DNA of 64,000 bases. Origin: Haloprofundus halophilus. GTDB taxonomy: Archaea > Halobacteriota > Halobacteria > Halobacteriales > Haloferacaceae. The notes under the pieces are model-generated. The model was not told the DNA's origin, did no database searches, and worked only from the letters and a program-made list of their open reading frames with translations. The stretch's first letter is position 1. Each line of letters starts with the position of its first letter. Below, one piece after another: positions 7,316 to 15,466 of the stretch. The stretch spans positions 434,001-498,000 of the forward strand of contig NZ_QQRR01000001.1 in NCBI RefSeq assembly GCF_003439925.1, written 5' to 3'. The position numbers and the translations under genes were made by a program.

Positions 7316-7713
7316 CAGGCGAGAGTAGCGTCCCCCGAGAGCGTAAGCGTGACGCCCTCCTGTTCGGCGCGTTCGCGGAGCGCCGCGAGTGCGGGTTCGA
7401 CCTTCTCGGTCGCAGCCACTTCGTCGACGACGACGTCGAGCCGACCCGCGCCGAGGAACGCCGCCGCGCGGACGTGGTCGCGGAGACGGTCGGCTTCCCG
7501 CTGAGTCGCCAGCGAGCAGTCCTCGTCGAAACGCGCCTCGACGACGAGCGTCGCCGGCTGGTAGCCTTCCTCGCCGAGCTCCGCTTTCAGGTCGCGGAGG
7601 TACGACGGCGCAGTCGAATCGAGCACCGTCGCGTCGAGACGAACCGGGGTGACGTCCGCCGGGCGACACCCGTCGAGCGCCTGTCGAACGTCGTGAGAGT
7701 GAGTAGTACTCAT
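7315..7713 (-). CDS. Conserved-looking hypothetical protein coupled to METTL5-like gene
   Basis: 132 residues starting MSTTHSHDVRQALDG. I do not recognise a family. It is acidic and soluble, with alternating strands and helices (RLDATVLDS, PATLVVEARFDED, RLDVVVDEVAA, VTLTLSGDATLA), suggesting a small alpha/beta or OB-like domain. The start at 7713 is preferred over 7770 because it lies about 28 bases after an A/T-rich box (GTATAACC, read leftward near 7741). Its stop overlaps the methylase start by one base, so a functional link with RNA modification is plausible but not shown. It bears no resemblance to Trm112, the eukaryotic METTL5 partner. Confidence 0.7.
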   Translation of the reverse strand: MSTTHSHDVRQALDGCRPADVTPVRLDATVLDSTAPSYLRDLKAELGEEGYQPATLVVEARFDEDCSLATQREADRLRDHVRAAAFLGAGRLDVVVDEVAATEKVEPALAALRERAEQEGVTLTLSGDATLA

Positions 7714-8026
7714 GCTACCACCGCATACCTTTTGGTTATACAAAAACCTTTGTGAATGCACAGTGCGCATAACTATCCGGCGTCGAGCGCCGTCGGGAGA
7801 GGATCGAGATGGAGATTCGCACGGACCTCACGAACACTAATACCCGATGCTGACATAACGACTCATGGGGGTCACACGCTCCAACCCCCACTCCCCTCGA
7901 ATCCGGTGTCTACCGACCGCGAAACGCGTCTCACGTCGTGGACACCGGAACTCCCTGTCGTATGATTCCGAGCGGGAACTTCAACCTAGTAGACAACACT
8001 ACGAGCGACCTCCAAATTTGTATTAC

Positions 8027-8038
8027 ATTATATATAAT
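8027..8038 (+). promoter_or_regulatory. AT-only palindrome, possible distal TATA/operator
   Basis: ATTATATATAAT is a perfect 12-bp palindrome made only of A and T, very unusual in this GC-rich DNA. It could be a second TATA box for the TFB gene or a binding site. Its symmetry gives no direction. Confidence 0.4.
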
Positions 8039-8100
8039 TTACCAAACATGGCAGAAGGCGACGCCTTGTTACGAATTGTCAGTCAAAGTTCTGTTACAAA

Positions 8101-8110
8101 GGTTTAAACC
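8101..8110 (+). promoter_or_regulatory. TATA box of the TFB gene
   Basis: GGTTTAAACC, itself a perfect palindrome, lies 23-32 bases before the ATG at 8133. That distance predicts a leaderless mRNA and decides the TFB start. Confidence 0.6.
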
Positions 8111-8132
8111 TTCCGTTGCCCACAAGCTTTTT

Positions 8133-9086
8133 ATGGAACGTCCGAGTCGGCAGCGTCAGCGAGAGCAGCAAGCGGAACAGACGTCGGACGAGACCCTGCA
8201 GTGTCCGGAATGTAGTTCTACTGATGTTATCACGGACGCAGACCAGGGTGAACTCGTTTGCGACGACTGCGGCCTCGTCATCGACGAGCGCTCTATCGAC
8301 CGCGGACCGGAGTGGCGGGCGTTCAACCACTCCGAGCGTCAGTCGAAGTCCCGCGTCGGCGCGCCGATCACCGAGACGATGCACGACCGCGGGCTGACGA
8401 CGACCATCGACTGGAAGGACAAAGACGCCTACGGGCGCTCGCTCTCCTCGGAGAAGCGCAGTCAGATGCACCGACTGCGCAAGTGGCAGGAACGCATCCG
8501 AACCAAGGACGCCGGCGAGCGTAATCTCCAATTTGCGCTCAGCGAGATCGACCGGATGGCCTCCGCGCTGGGCGTCCCGCGGTCGGTTCGCGAAGTCGCG
8601 TCGGTCATCTACCGCCGCGCGCTCAACGAGGACCTCATCCGCGGGCGCTCAATCGAGGGTGTGGCCACGAGCGCGCTCTACGCGGCCTGCCGACAGGAGG
8701 GGATTCCGCGAAGCCTCGACGAAGTCGCCGAAGTATCCCGCGTACCGCAGAAGGAGATCGGTCGGACCTATCGCTACATCTCGCAGGAACTCGGTCTGGA
8801 GCTGAAACCCGTCGACCCCAAGCAGTTCGTTCCCCGCTTCGCCTCCGCGCTCGAACTCTCCGAGGAGGTGCAGGCGAAGGCGACCGAAATCATCGACGTC
8901 TCCGCCGAGCAGGGCCTGCTCTCGGGGAAGTCGCCGACCGGGTTCGCCGCCGCCGCCATCTACGCGGCGTCGCTTCTGTGCAACGAGAAGAAGACCCAGC
9001 GCGAGGTCGCCGACGTCGCGCAGGTGACCGAGGTCACCATCCGCAACCGGTACCAGGAACAGATCGAAGCGATGGGCTTCCGTTGA
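8133..9086 (+). CDS. tfb: Transcription initiation factor IIB (TFB)
   Basis: 317 residues. The N-terminal zinc ribbon has C24, C27, C43 and C46 (CPECSS ... CDDCGL), followed by the B-reader region ([11 protein letters not shown]) and two cyclin-like repeats (about 120-205 and 215-305), the second with the DNA-recognition helix near [12 protein letters not shown] binds the TBP-TATA complex and recruits RNA polymerase. Haloarchaea carry several TFB paralogues; this is a full-length canonical one. A longer frame back to 7938 exists, but the palindromic TATA box at 8101-8110 places the start at 8133. Confidence 0.95.
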   Translation: MERPSRQRQREQQAEQTSDETLQCPECSSTDVITDADQGELVCDDCGLVIDERSIDRGPEWRAFNHSERQSKSRVGAPITETMHDRGLTTTIDWKDKDAYGRSLSSEKRSQMHRLRKWQERIRTKDAGERNLQFALSEIDRMASALGVPRSVREVASVIYRRALNEDLIRGRSIEGVATSALYAACRQEGIPRSLDEVAEVSRVPQKEIGRTYRYISQELGLELKPVDPKQFVPRFASALELSEEVQAKATEIIDVSAEQGLLSGKSPTGFAAAAIYAASLLCNEKKTQREVADVAQVTEVTIRNRYQEQIEAMGFR

Positions 9087-9136
9087 GCTGTCGGCTGACC
9101 TGAAAGTATTTATCTCGCGTTCTCGACGGCGGTGAC

Positions 9137-9311
9137 GTGAACCGCCGTGCAATCCTCCACGCACTCGGGAGCGGTGTGGCCGTTGGCCTCGCCGGAGTGC
9201 GCCGTGCGCGACGACGCAGCGCCGAGCGAAGGTGAAGTCGCAGCCGACGCCCGGACCGTATTCCGACTGGACGTCCCGCGTATCCGGACGGCCCGCGCTA
9301 TCCGCGAGTGA
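9137..9311 (+). pseudogene. Broken small Tat-type lipoprotein gene (frameshift)
   Basis: A GTG-start frame at 9137 gives MNRRAILHALGSGVAVGLAG and then reads to a stop at 9233. In the +1 frame, a cysteine codon (9198-9200) follows directly and the frame continues (CAVRDDAAPSEG...) to TGA at 9309-9311. Joining the frames recreates a twin-arginine signal with a perfect lipobox LAGC. A TATA-like GTATTTATCT (about 9106-9115) sits 25-30 bases upstream of the GTG. So this looks like a short lipoprotein gene with a one-base indel, or a sequencing error. The 3' end abuts the stop of the Agl23 gene. Confidence 0.45.
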
Positions 9312-10949
9312 CTACTGCTTCACGAAGACGAACACTTCCCGGTTCCACAGTCCGAGTTCGTAGCGCGTCGACTCGTACCCCTCCAGTCGCCGAGCGACCT
9401 GACTCCGCCTCTCCCCGTCCGCGACGACGACCGCCGGTTCGCCGGCGACCATCGTCAACCCGTTCGGGTCGGCGACGCTCGTCTGTCGCGCGTCGAGGCG
9501 CTCGAAGTACCACGGGAGCGGGAGCCGGTTCCCCCACGCGTCCGACACCGGCGGCCGGCGGTCGCTGTCGGCGTTCAGCGTGTAGAACGCCTCACCGACG
9601 TAGACGACGTCGGGGCCGTCCGTGCGCTCCATCGCCGCCGAGGCGTTTTCGAGCATCGGTTCGAGCGGTTGTGAGGGCTGTGCGTACTGCGCGAGGTCGT
9701 CGTCGGGGCCCGGTTGGCCGTAGACGTTCGCGGCGACGACGCCGCCGACGTGCGCCAGAAGGACGAGCGAGACGAGTGCGACGACGCCGACGCGGGCCGC
9801 TCGGTCGCGTTCGAGTCCGATACGCCCCATCCGTGCGAGCGCCGCCACGCCGAGCGCCGCCGGAAGCGTCAGCGCGGTCACCGTGTGGACGGCGAGCCAC
9901 GGCGCGAACTGCTCGGCGAGCATCGGCACGAGAAGCAGCGAGACGCCGGCCCAGAAGCCGAAGAAGTGCAGCAGCGGTCGCCGCCCGCCGGTCAGATAGC
10001 GGTCGTAGAAGAACGCCCCGACGGCGAGACCGAGCACCGGGAGCGACGCGGTGACGAGCAGTTCGGCGTAGTCGAGGACGTACGGGAGCAGTTCGTGGCC
10101 GTCCGTCCGCCGGTAGTCGACGCGGACGGCCCAGAACTTCCGGAACGACCCGAGAAACGCCGACTCGACCGTCGCCGGGAGCGTCGTCAGGTTCCAGAGG
10201 CCGACGCCGTCGGCGTCGCCGGCGCGGGGCGCGTAGAAGACGAACACCACGCCGAGCAGGAGGAACGTCGAGCGCGCCAGCGGCGTCGCCCGCGAGACGA
10301 GTCCGCGCCGGATGCGTCCGGCGGCCGCGACCGGGTTCGAATCGCCGCGGACGCGGAGGTGGTCGAACGTCAGCACCGCCGCCAGCGCCCAGCAGAGGAG
10401 CGTGACGACCGCGAAGCCCGACGTGGAGAGCAGGAGACCGACTGCGGCGACGCCGGCGTACAGCGACCCGCGACTGTCGGCGTCGACGGCGCGGAGGAAG
10501 CAGCCGACTGCGAGCAGCGAGAACGCGGTCAGTAGCAACTCGCCGCGGGCGAACCGCGAGTAGTAGAGCAGCACCGGTTCGACGGCGAGGACGAGCGCGA
10601 ACGCGACCGTCTCGTCGTCGCGGAGTCGGCTTCGGTAGAGGAGCGCGACGAGCGGGAGCAGCCCGCCCGCGAGCGCGACGACGAGGCGAGCGGTGAAGTC
10701 GTTCGCGCCGAAGAGCGCGAACACGTGGCGGTTGACGAGCGGGAGAAACGTCCCGCCGGCGACGGGGCGGTACTCGAACGCGCCGGTGTCGAGGTAGCGG
10801 AGCGTCCAGTAGCCGACGCGCGCTTCGTCCCAGTGAAACGCCCTCGCGCCGAGTCCGGCGAGACGGGCGACGAGACCGACGACCGCGAGCGCGGCGACCG
10901 CGAGCGTCGCGCGGTCGAACCGGGAGCGGGCGTCGCCGCGAGGTGTCAT
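9312..10949 (-). CDS. agl23: Agl23-like membrane protein (GT-C fold, N-glycosylation/flippase associated)
   Basis: 545 residues with about 11 membrane helices. The first external loop contains HWDEARVGYW (D41/E42), the acidic motif of GT-C type glycosyltransferases, and the C-terminal soluble domain (about 440-545) is alpha/beta. The layout agrees with the family called flippase activity-associated protein Agl23. Such proteins are linked to lipid-linked sugar transfer on the outer face of the membrane. No other glycosylation gene is adjacent here. Downstream is the broken lipoprotein gene; upstream is the tandem-repeat region at 11002-11096. Confidence 0.75.
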   Translation of the reverse strand: MTPRGDARSRFDRATLAVAALAVVGLVARLAGLGARAFHWDEARVGYWTLRYLDTGAFEYRPVAGGTFLPLVNRHVFALFGANDFTARLVVALAGGLLPLVALLYRSRLRDDETVAFALVLAVEPVLLYYSRFARGELLLTAFSLLAVGCFLRAVDADSRGSLYAGVAAVGLLLSTSGFAVVTLLCWALAAVLTFDHLRVRGDSNPVAAAGRIRRGLVSRATPLARSTFLLLGVVFVFYAPRAGDADGVGLWNLTTLPATVESAFLGSFRKFWAVRVDYRRTDGHELLPYVLDYAELLVTASLPVLGLAVGAFFYDRYLTGGRRPLLHFFGFWAGVSLLLVPMLAEQFAPWLAVHTVTALTLPAALGVAALARMGRIGLERDRAARVGVVALVSLVLLAHVGGVVAANVYGQPGPDDDLAQYAQPSQPLEPMLENASAAMERTDGPDVVYVGEAFYTLNADSDRRPPVSDAWGNRLPLPWYFERLDARQTSVADPNGLTMVAGEPAVVVADGERRSQVARRLEGYESTRYELGLWNREVFVFVKQ

Positions 10950-11001
10950 GTCCCTTCCTGCCGCACCCTGGGGTAGAAGCCTTTCGGGTTTCGCCGCTCG
11001 C

Positions 11002-11096
11002 GGCGTCGGTACGTGTTCGTAGCGTCAGTACGGGTTCGCAGCGTCGGTACGGGTTCGTAGCGTCCGTACGGGTTCGTAGCGTCGATACGTGTTCGC
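11002..11096. repeat. Five tandem copies of a 19-bp unit
   Basis: Copies begin at 11002, 11021, 11040, 11059 and 11078, with consensus AGCGTCGGTACGGGTTCGT and one to four changes per copy. The array lies between two divergent genes (9312-10949 leftward, 11146 rightward), so it is in their shared upstream region. The unit length is not a multiple of three and no protein spans it. Confidence 0.85.
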
Positions 11097-11145
11097 AGCG
11101 AGGCGGTTCGCAACCGTCAACAGGCGCAACGACGTACCGCGTCGT

Positions 11146-11418
11146 ATGTCGATACTCGACTCGCTGCCGAGTCGCCCGCTGTCGGACGCCGAACTCGCCT
11201 CGCTGAACCGCGCCGACGCCGTGGAGTTGGCCATCGCCGTCGACGACGGCGGGCCGACCGAGGCGCTGCTGTTGGCGACCGAGTCGTGGGTGAAGGCGCT
11301 CGTGTTCGGCGGCGAGGACGGTGGATGGCGAACCGCGGACACCGTGTCGCTCGACGAGGTGGAGCGGTACGAAGCGCTCAAGCGGTGCGAGGAGAGCGCT
11401 CGGTCGCTCCGCGCCTGA
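11146..11418 (+). CDS. Small hypothetical haloarchaeal protein, 90 aa
   Basis: Starts MSILDSLPSRPLSDAELASL. I do not recognise a named family. The protein is soluble and acidic, with an initial helix (DAELASLNRADAVELAIAV), a central strand region (EALLLATESWVKALVFG) and a C-terminal helix (DEVERYEALKRCEESA). A longer frame from 11089 would run back into the tandem repeats and is rejected. It could be a regulator or structural protein. The gene stands alone between the repeat array and uspA. Confidence 0.7.
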   Translation: MSILDSLPSRPLSDAELASLNRADAVELAIAVDDGGPTEALLLATESWVKALVFGGEDGGWRTADTVSLDEVERYEALKRCEESARSLRA

Positions 11419-11537
11419 CCGCCACCCGAACTCGAAAAACGACGCCGACCCCGACGCGGTCGGGTCACCGCGTCGGGAGAGACTCTCGGGGCGTTTTCGG
11501 GCGAGGGTTCTAATCACTGGTCTGCGTACACTCTCGT

Positions 11538-11975
11538 ATGTACGACCGAATCCTCTTGCCGACGGACGGAAGCGAGGCGGCGGAGGCGGCCGCTCCCGAC
11601 GCGTTCGAACTCGCCGAGACGTACGGTGCGGAAATCCACGTGCTCTACGTCGTCGACACGCGGACGCTCGCCACCGTCGACTTGGGTGCCGAGAGGGTTC
11701 TCACGATGCTCGAAGAGGAGGGCAATGCCGCCGTCGAGCGTCTCCGCTCCCGGGCCGAAGACGCCGGCCTCGACGTCGTCACCGCCGTCGAGTCGGGCTC
11801 GCCGGCGAGTATCATCGTCGATTACAGCGAGGACCACGACGTCGACCTCGTCGTCATGGCGACGCACGGCCGACGCGGACTCGACCGATATCTGCTCGGC
11901 AGCGTCGCCGAGCGGGTCGTCCGGGGTTCCGACGCGCCGGTGCTCACCGTGAGGTACGTCACGGACGCCGAATAA
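11538..11975 (+). CDS. Universal stress protein (UspA domain)
   Basis: 145 residues forming a single UspA domain. It starts MYDRILLPTDGS and carries the ATP-binding loop ATHGRRGLDRYLLGSVAERVV followed by APVLTVR, the nucleotide-binding motif of the ATP-type subgroup. It probably forms a dimer in the cytoplasm and acts in stress tolerance. Many paralogues exist in haloarchaea. It stands alone, with a long gene-poor stretch downstream. Confidence 0.92.
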   Translation: MYDRILLPTDGSEAAEAAAPDAFELAETYGAEIHVLYVVDTRTLATVDLGAERVLTMLEEEGNAAVERLRSRAEDAGLDVVTAVESGSPASIIVDYSEDHDVDLVVMATHGRRGLDRYLLGSVAERVVRGSDAPVLTVRYVTDAE

Positions 11976-13145
11976 CGTCGTCGTACACCGAGTAAGTCGT
12001 CGATACCGCCGATGGGCGGGAAGAGTGCGTCCGCTCGACGTCGTTCGAAGGAACTCGGTCCGGTGAGGACCGGTCCCGAAATCAGAGGCATGGTCGCCGC
12101 GCAGGCGACGGCGTTTGCGGCCGTCGCGGCCGGTGGAACGTCCGGACACGGGAGCGTCCGGCTACGCCGACAACCGGTACAGAGCACGCGCGTTCCACGT
12201 ATAACTGTTTCCCAGACTGACCCCGTCTGGTCGCCGTATCGACGCGACAGCAGTCCGAACGACGCGGTTCGGAGACCTCTCCGTTACCTGCCGTCTCCTC
12301 GAACAGTCTGTCTGGCCGAACGGACACGAAGGGCCTACGGAACTACAATCTCGGCGTAATCGAGCGTGAAACGGATTACGATGGCCGTGATACTGCCCGA
12401 GCGTCGGGAAATACCGGCTTGTTCGCCATTTGGCTGCACGTTACTTTGGGTGTGTAGTCCCTCGGTGAGAGTGCATCCAGACAGAGACGACGCCGACCGC
12501 CGCACCGTCCCCCTGGTGCGACTTCGGCACCGTCAGTGAGCTTGCATGGTTCGCGTCCGGATGCGATTCCCGGTTCAGTGCACTCCCCCTGAATCGGACC
12601 TTTTCGGAGCCCGGTCGTGACCGCGATTACCGCGCGGTCTGTATGGAGACCGACCCGACCGTAGGTAACTATAGGGAGAAGACAGTATCCGTTTCGGTGA
12701 AAATATAGAAAGTTTTATCAATGTCCTGTTTGATACCCCAGTCGTTGCTACAGAAGCCCCCGGACAGCAATCGTGCTTAGCGGGCGTCTGTTGGCACACC
12801 TGACACACCACCTTCTCCGAAACCGATCACCGAGCCGACAGCGACGCGACGGAGTCGGACGGTCGACGACTGCGGCTTCGACCCGGTAGCCACAAGCAGG
12901 TCGATTATGAATCGGGCAGAGTAACCAGAGAGCGATTGTCGGACGTGCGGACGGGTACGCCACAGGTTCGTCGGCACGCGAGGCCCCGACAATCACACGG
13001 TCACTTTCCGTCCGACCGCTACACCGCGACCGGCGGGTATCTCGCCGCTGCGTCTTCGAGCGTGTCTCGGCGCCCTATTCCGTCGTTTTCGAGGCGACAG
13101 TATCTACCATAAAGAGTTTTCTCCGGGCTTTTCGTACCGGCGAGT
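11976..13145. other. 1.17-kb stretch without a convincing gene
   Basis: No frame here has haloarchaeal protein character: candidate frames are arginine- or proline-rich and lack recognisable domains. The composition is more mixed than coding DNA, with an A/T-rich patch at 12700-12722 (GAAAATATAGAAAG) that looks promoter-like but is followed only by a 19-codon frame from 12721. No tRNA, rRNA, SRP RNA or RNase P RNA pattern was recognised. It may be decayed gene remnants or a non-coding RNA locus. The far right end holds the promoter of the ferredoxin gene. Confidence 0.5.
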
Positions 13146-13478
13146 ATGCCCGAATACACCGTCGAGTTCGTCGGCACCGGCGAGACCATCGAAATCTCCG
13201 ACAAGCAGACGATTCTCAAAGCCTGTATCGACGAGGGAATCGCCCAGGAGTACTCCTGCCGCGTCGGGATGTGCCTGGCGTGCTCGGCCGAAATCGTCGA
13301 AGGAGAGGTCACACAGCCCGCCGCGCGCGGACTCACCGAAGAGGAAGCCGAAACGTACGCGCTCACCTGTATGGCTCGCCCCCAGAGCGACCTGAAGCTC
13401 GACCGCGGGAAGTACCCGCCGAGCATCGAGAGCGACGCACAGGCGACGGGCGACGCCGCCGCGGCCGACGACGACTGA
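13146..13478 (+). CDS. [2Fe-2S] plant-type ferredoxin
   Basis: 110 residues with a beta-grasp ferredoxin fold. The cluster ligands are visible as CRVGMCLAC (CX4CX2C) and a fourth cysteine in YALTCMARP. The tail after residue 90 is acidic and probably disordered (DAQATGDAAAADDD), as in other halophilic ferredoxins. It should carry single electrons between cytoplasmic oxidoreductases. It lacks the large acidic insertion of the main haloarchaeal ferredoxin. The downstream gene is convergent. Confidence 0.92.
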   Translation: MPEYTVEFVGTGETIEISDKQTILKACIDEGIAQEYSCRVGMCLACSAEIVEGEVTQPAARGLTEEEAETYALTCMARPQSDLKLDRGKYPPSIESDAQATGDAAAADDD

Positions 13479-13523
13479 CCGACTCCACTCTCTCGTTCTC
13501 TCCGGTCGCCAGTGCCGACGGCG

Positions 13524-14681
13524 TCAGTCGGCGGCCGCCGCGCAGTTGTTGGGGCCCAGCTCCAACTCGAACGCCTCCTCGTCGTCGACGGCGTCGCGGC
13601 CGAGGTTCGCCTCGATTATCTCCGCGAAGTTGTTCGGTCGCGGCGGCATCCCCGACAGCGCGTAGTCGACGAACGCCGGTTCGTCCATCGAGAGCGCTTC
13701 CAACCGCGACCTCAACTCACCGAGCGCCGCGGTGTACGCGCCGTCCCCGGCGGGCTCGGCGCCGTCGCTGTAGTGACCGGGAGCGACCACGGTCTCGTCG
13801 GGCAGCGTGAGGACTCGCTCGTGGAGCGTCCGATGCAACTGCCGCGCCATCTCCTCGGCTCCCTCGTCGCCGCGTTCCAAATCCGGACGGGCGACGCCCT
13901 CGGTGAACAGCAGGTCCCCGCCCAGGAGGAGGTCCCCGACTCGGTAGGCGGTCATCTCGGTGGTGTGTCCCGGGACGTGCATCGCTTCGAGCGTCGCGTC
14001 GCCGACGCGGAGTTCGTCGCCGTCGTCGATCAGTTCGGCGTCGAACGCGAGTCCGCGGTCGGCCGCGCCCTCGGGAACGACGACGGTCGCGTCGCTCCGC
14101 TCGGCTACGTCGCGCACACCGCTGACGTGGTCGGCGTGGACGTGGGTGTCTATCGCGTACCGGAGCGCCGCGCCGCGGTCGCGGGCGTCATCGACGTACC
14201 GGTCGGCGAACAGTCGGAGCGGGTCGACGACGGCGGCTTCGTCGCCCGAGACGACGAGATGCGCGAGACAGCCGCTCGCGGGGCGCTGGTACTGAAACAC
14301 CCGCGCGCCGTCCGCGTCGGCGTCCAGTTCTTCGCTGTGGTACACCCGCGCCCACCCGCGCATCCCGTCTTCGAGGTTCACCGCGTCGACGCCGTGCTCG
14401 CGGAGCGCCGCGGCGACCGTCGTGCTCGACTCGCCGCGCCCGCAGACGACGACGACGCGCTCGCCGTCGTCGAACTCGTCGGCGAGGTCGCCGACCTCCT
14501 CTCTCGCCTGCGCCTGCACGAACCGCATGTACGACAGGTGCGTCGTCTCCACGTCGCCGCCGCCGAGCGGCCACCGGTCGGCCTCGTCGCGGTTTCGAAC
14601 GTCTAACACTCGGACTCGCCCGCCGGCGCGGAGCGTCTCGGCCAGCGTCGCCGGAGAGAGTGTGGTCTCGTCGCTGCTCAC
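13524..14681 (-). CDS. Rhodanese-MBL fold fusion (persulfide-dioxygenase-like)
   Basis: 385 residues from a GTG start at 14681. The N-terminal rhodanese domain (about 8-115) has the active-site loop VVVVCGRGES with C80. The C-terminal metallo-beta-lactamase domain has the metal-binding motif THVHADH (H180, H182, D184, H185) with later histidines in MHVPGHTTE and APGHYSDG. Such proteins oxidise or transfer sulfane sulfur (ETHE1/CstB relatives). Here the rhodanese domain comes first, the reverse of CstB. The GTG start is chosen because the rhodanese domain begins soon after it and the upstream in-frame sequence is arginine-rich. Confidence 0.85.
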   Translation of the reverse strand: MSSDETTLSPATLAETLRAGGRVRVLDVRNRDEADRWPLGGGDVETTHLSYMRFVQAQAREEVGDLADEFDDGERVVVVCGRGESSTTVAAALREHGVDAVNLEDGMRGWARVYHSEELDADADGARVFQYQRPASGCLAHLVVSGDEAAVVDPLRLFADRYVDDARDRGAALRYAIDTHVHADHVSGVRDVAERSDATVVVPEGAADRGLAFDAELIDDGDELRVGDATLEAMHVPGHTTEMTAYRVGDLLLGGDLLFTEGVARPDLERGDEGAEEMARQLHRTLHERVLTLPDETVVAPGHYSDGAEPAGDGAYTAALGELRSRLEALSMDEPAFVDYALSGMPPRPNNFAEIIEANLGRDAVDDEEAFELELGPNNCAAAAD

Positions 14682-14788
14682 GGGTCGGCGTACGCTCTCC
14701 GACGGCAAAAGCCCGCGGCGGCGAGAGCGAACTCCCCCGACGCGCGGTGAGGCGAACGTTGAACCCGCGAGCACCCGTCACGACAGGT

Positions 14789-15448
14789 ATGGACGCCACA
14801 GAGTTCCGCGAGACGGTCGAAGCGTCGAAGCGAACCGAACTCGACAGGCTGGGTTCGAGCCAACTGCTCGTCGCACTGACCGACGCCGAACTGGACGCCG
14901 AGTCGGTGCTCCGCGTCGCCGCCGGAAGCGAGGCGGCCGCCTACGGGACGTTCTCCTCGTGGGCCGAGGTTGAGGACCACGACGCGGCCCGCGAGGCGTT
15001 CGAGACGGTGGCCGAGCAGGAGGCCGAACACTACGAGCGCGTCGTCGCCGCGATGGACCACGCCAGCGACGCCGCGGAGAGCGTCGAGGCGGCGGCCGAG
15101 GCCGACAGCGGCCCGATGCACGCCTACCTCCGCGGACGCGACGACACCGTCTCGCGCGTCGCCGGCGGGATGGTCGGCCGGTCGCTCGTCTCGCTGCGGA
15201 CGCACACCCAGATTATCAGTTTCTTCGTCAACGAAGCCGACGAGAAACGCGCCGACCTCTTCCGGGACCTGAAGAACGAGACGAAGGACACCCTCGAACG
15301 CGGGTTGGAGCTCTTAGACGGCGGCTGTGAGACGGACGACGACTGGGAGCGCGCGCGGGCGACGGCGGAGTACGTCGTCCAGTTGGCGTACGACGACTAC
15401 GCCGACGCGCTCGGCGAGTTGGGTCTGAACCCGAAGTCGGTGTGCTGA
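14789..15448 (+). CDS. Rubrerythrin/ferritin-like diiron family protein
   Basis: 219 residues, all helical. The first half contains a ferritin-like pattern: a glutamate in AAGSEAAAYGTF and the ExxH pair in EQEAEHYERVV. The second half has SLRTHTQIISFFVNEADEKRADLF, giving further acidic ligands. No rubredoxin-like cysteine pair is present, so this is a rubrerythrin-like protein without the rubredoxin domain. Likely roles are peroxide or iron handling, or membrane-associated diiron chemistry. It is divergent from the rhodanese-MBL gene and convergent with the sugar dehydrogenase. Confidence 0.75.
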   Translation: MDATEFRETVEASKRTELDRLGSSQLLVALTDAELDAESVLRVAAGSEAAAYGTFSSWAEVEDHDAAREAFETVAEQEAEHYERVVAAMDHASDAAESVEAAAEADSGPMHAYLRGRDDTVSRVAGGMVGRSLVSLRTHTQIISFFVNEADEKRADLFRDLKNETKDTLERGLELLDGGCETDDDWERARATAEYVVQLAYDDYADALGELGLNPKSVC

Positions 15449-15466
15449 CGGGTCGAGAGACGGGTC

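Larger units (their letters stand above)
7714..8132. other. Divergent promoter region upstream of the TFB gene
   Basis: This 419-base gene-free interval holds the leftward promoter of the METTL5 operon (about 7734-7750) and two rightward candidates for the TFB gene. The proximal one is the palindromic box at 8101-8110. The distal one is the 12-bp palindrome at 8027-8038, followed by a 19-codon frame (ATG 8048, [13 protein letters not shown]) that ends with TAA inside the proximal box. No structural RNA was recognised. Confidence 0.5.

Noticed and set aside
7938-8132. 65-residue N-terminal extension of TFB
   Set aside because: The added sequence has no relation to TFB, and the TATA box at 8101-8110 would lie inside it; the start at 8133 fits a leaderless message.
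12721-12780. 19-codon frame after the A/T-rich patch
   Set aside because: Too short, no conserved features, and only the promoter-like patch supports it.
13524-14774. Upstream ATG at 14774 for the rhodanese-MBL gene
   Set aside because: The added 31 residues are arginine-rich and the domain begins right after the GTG at 14681.
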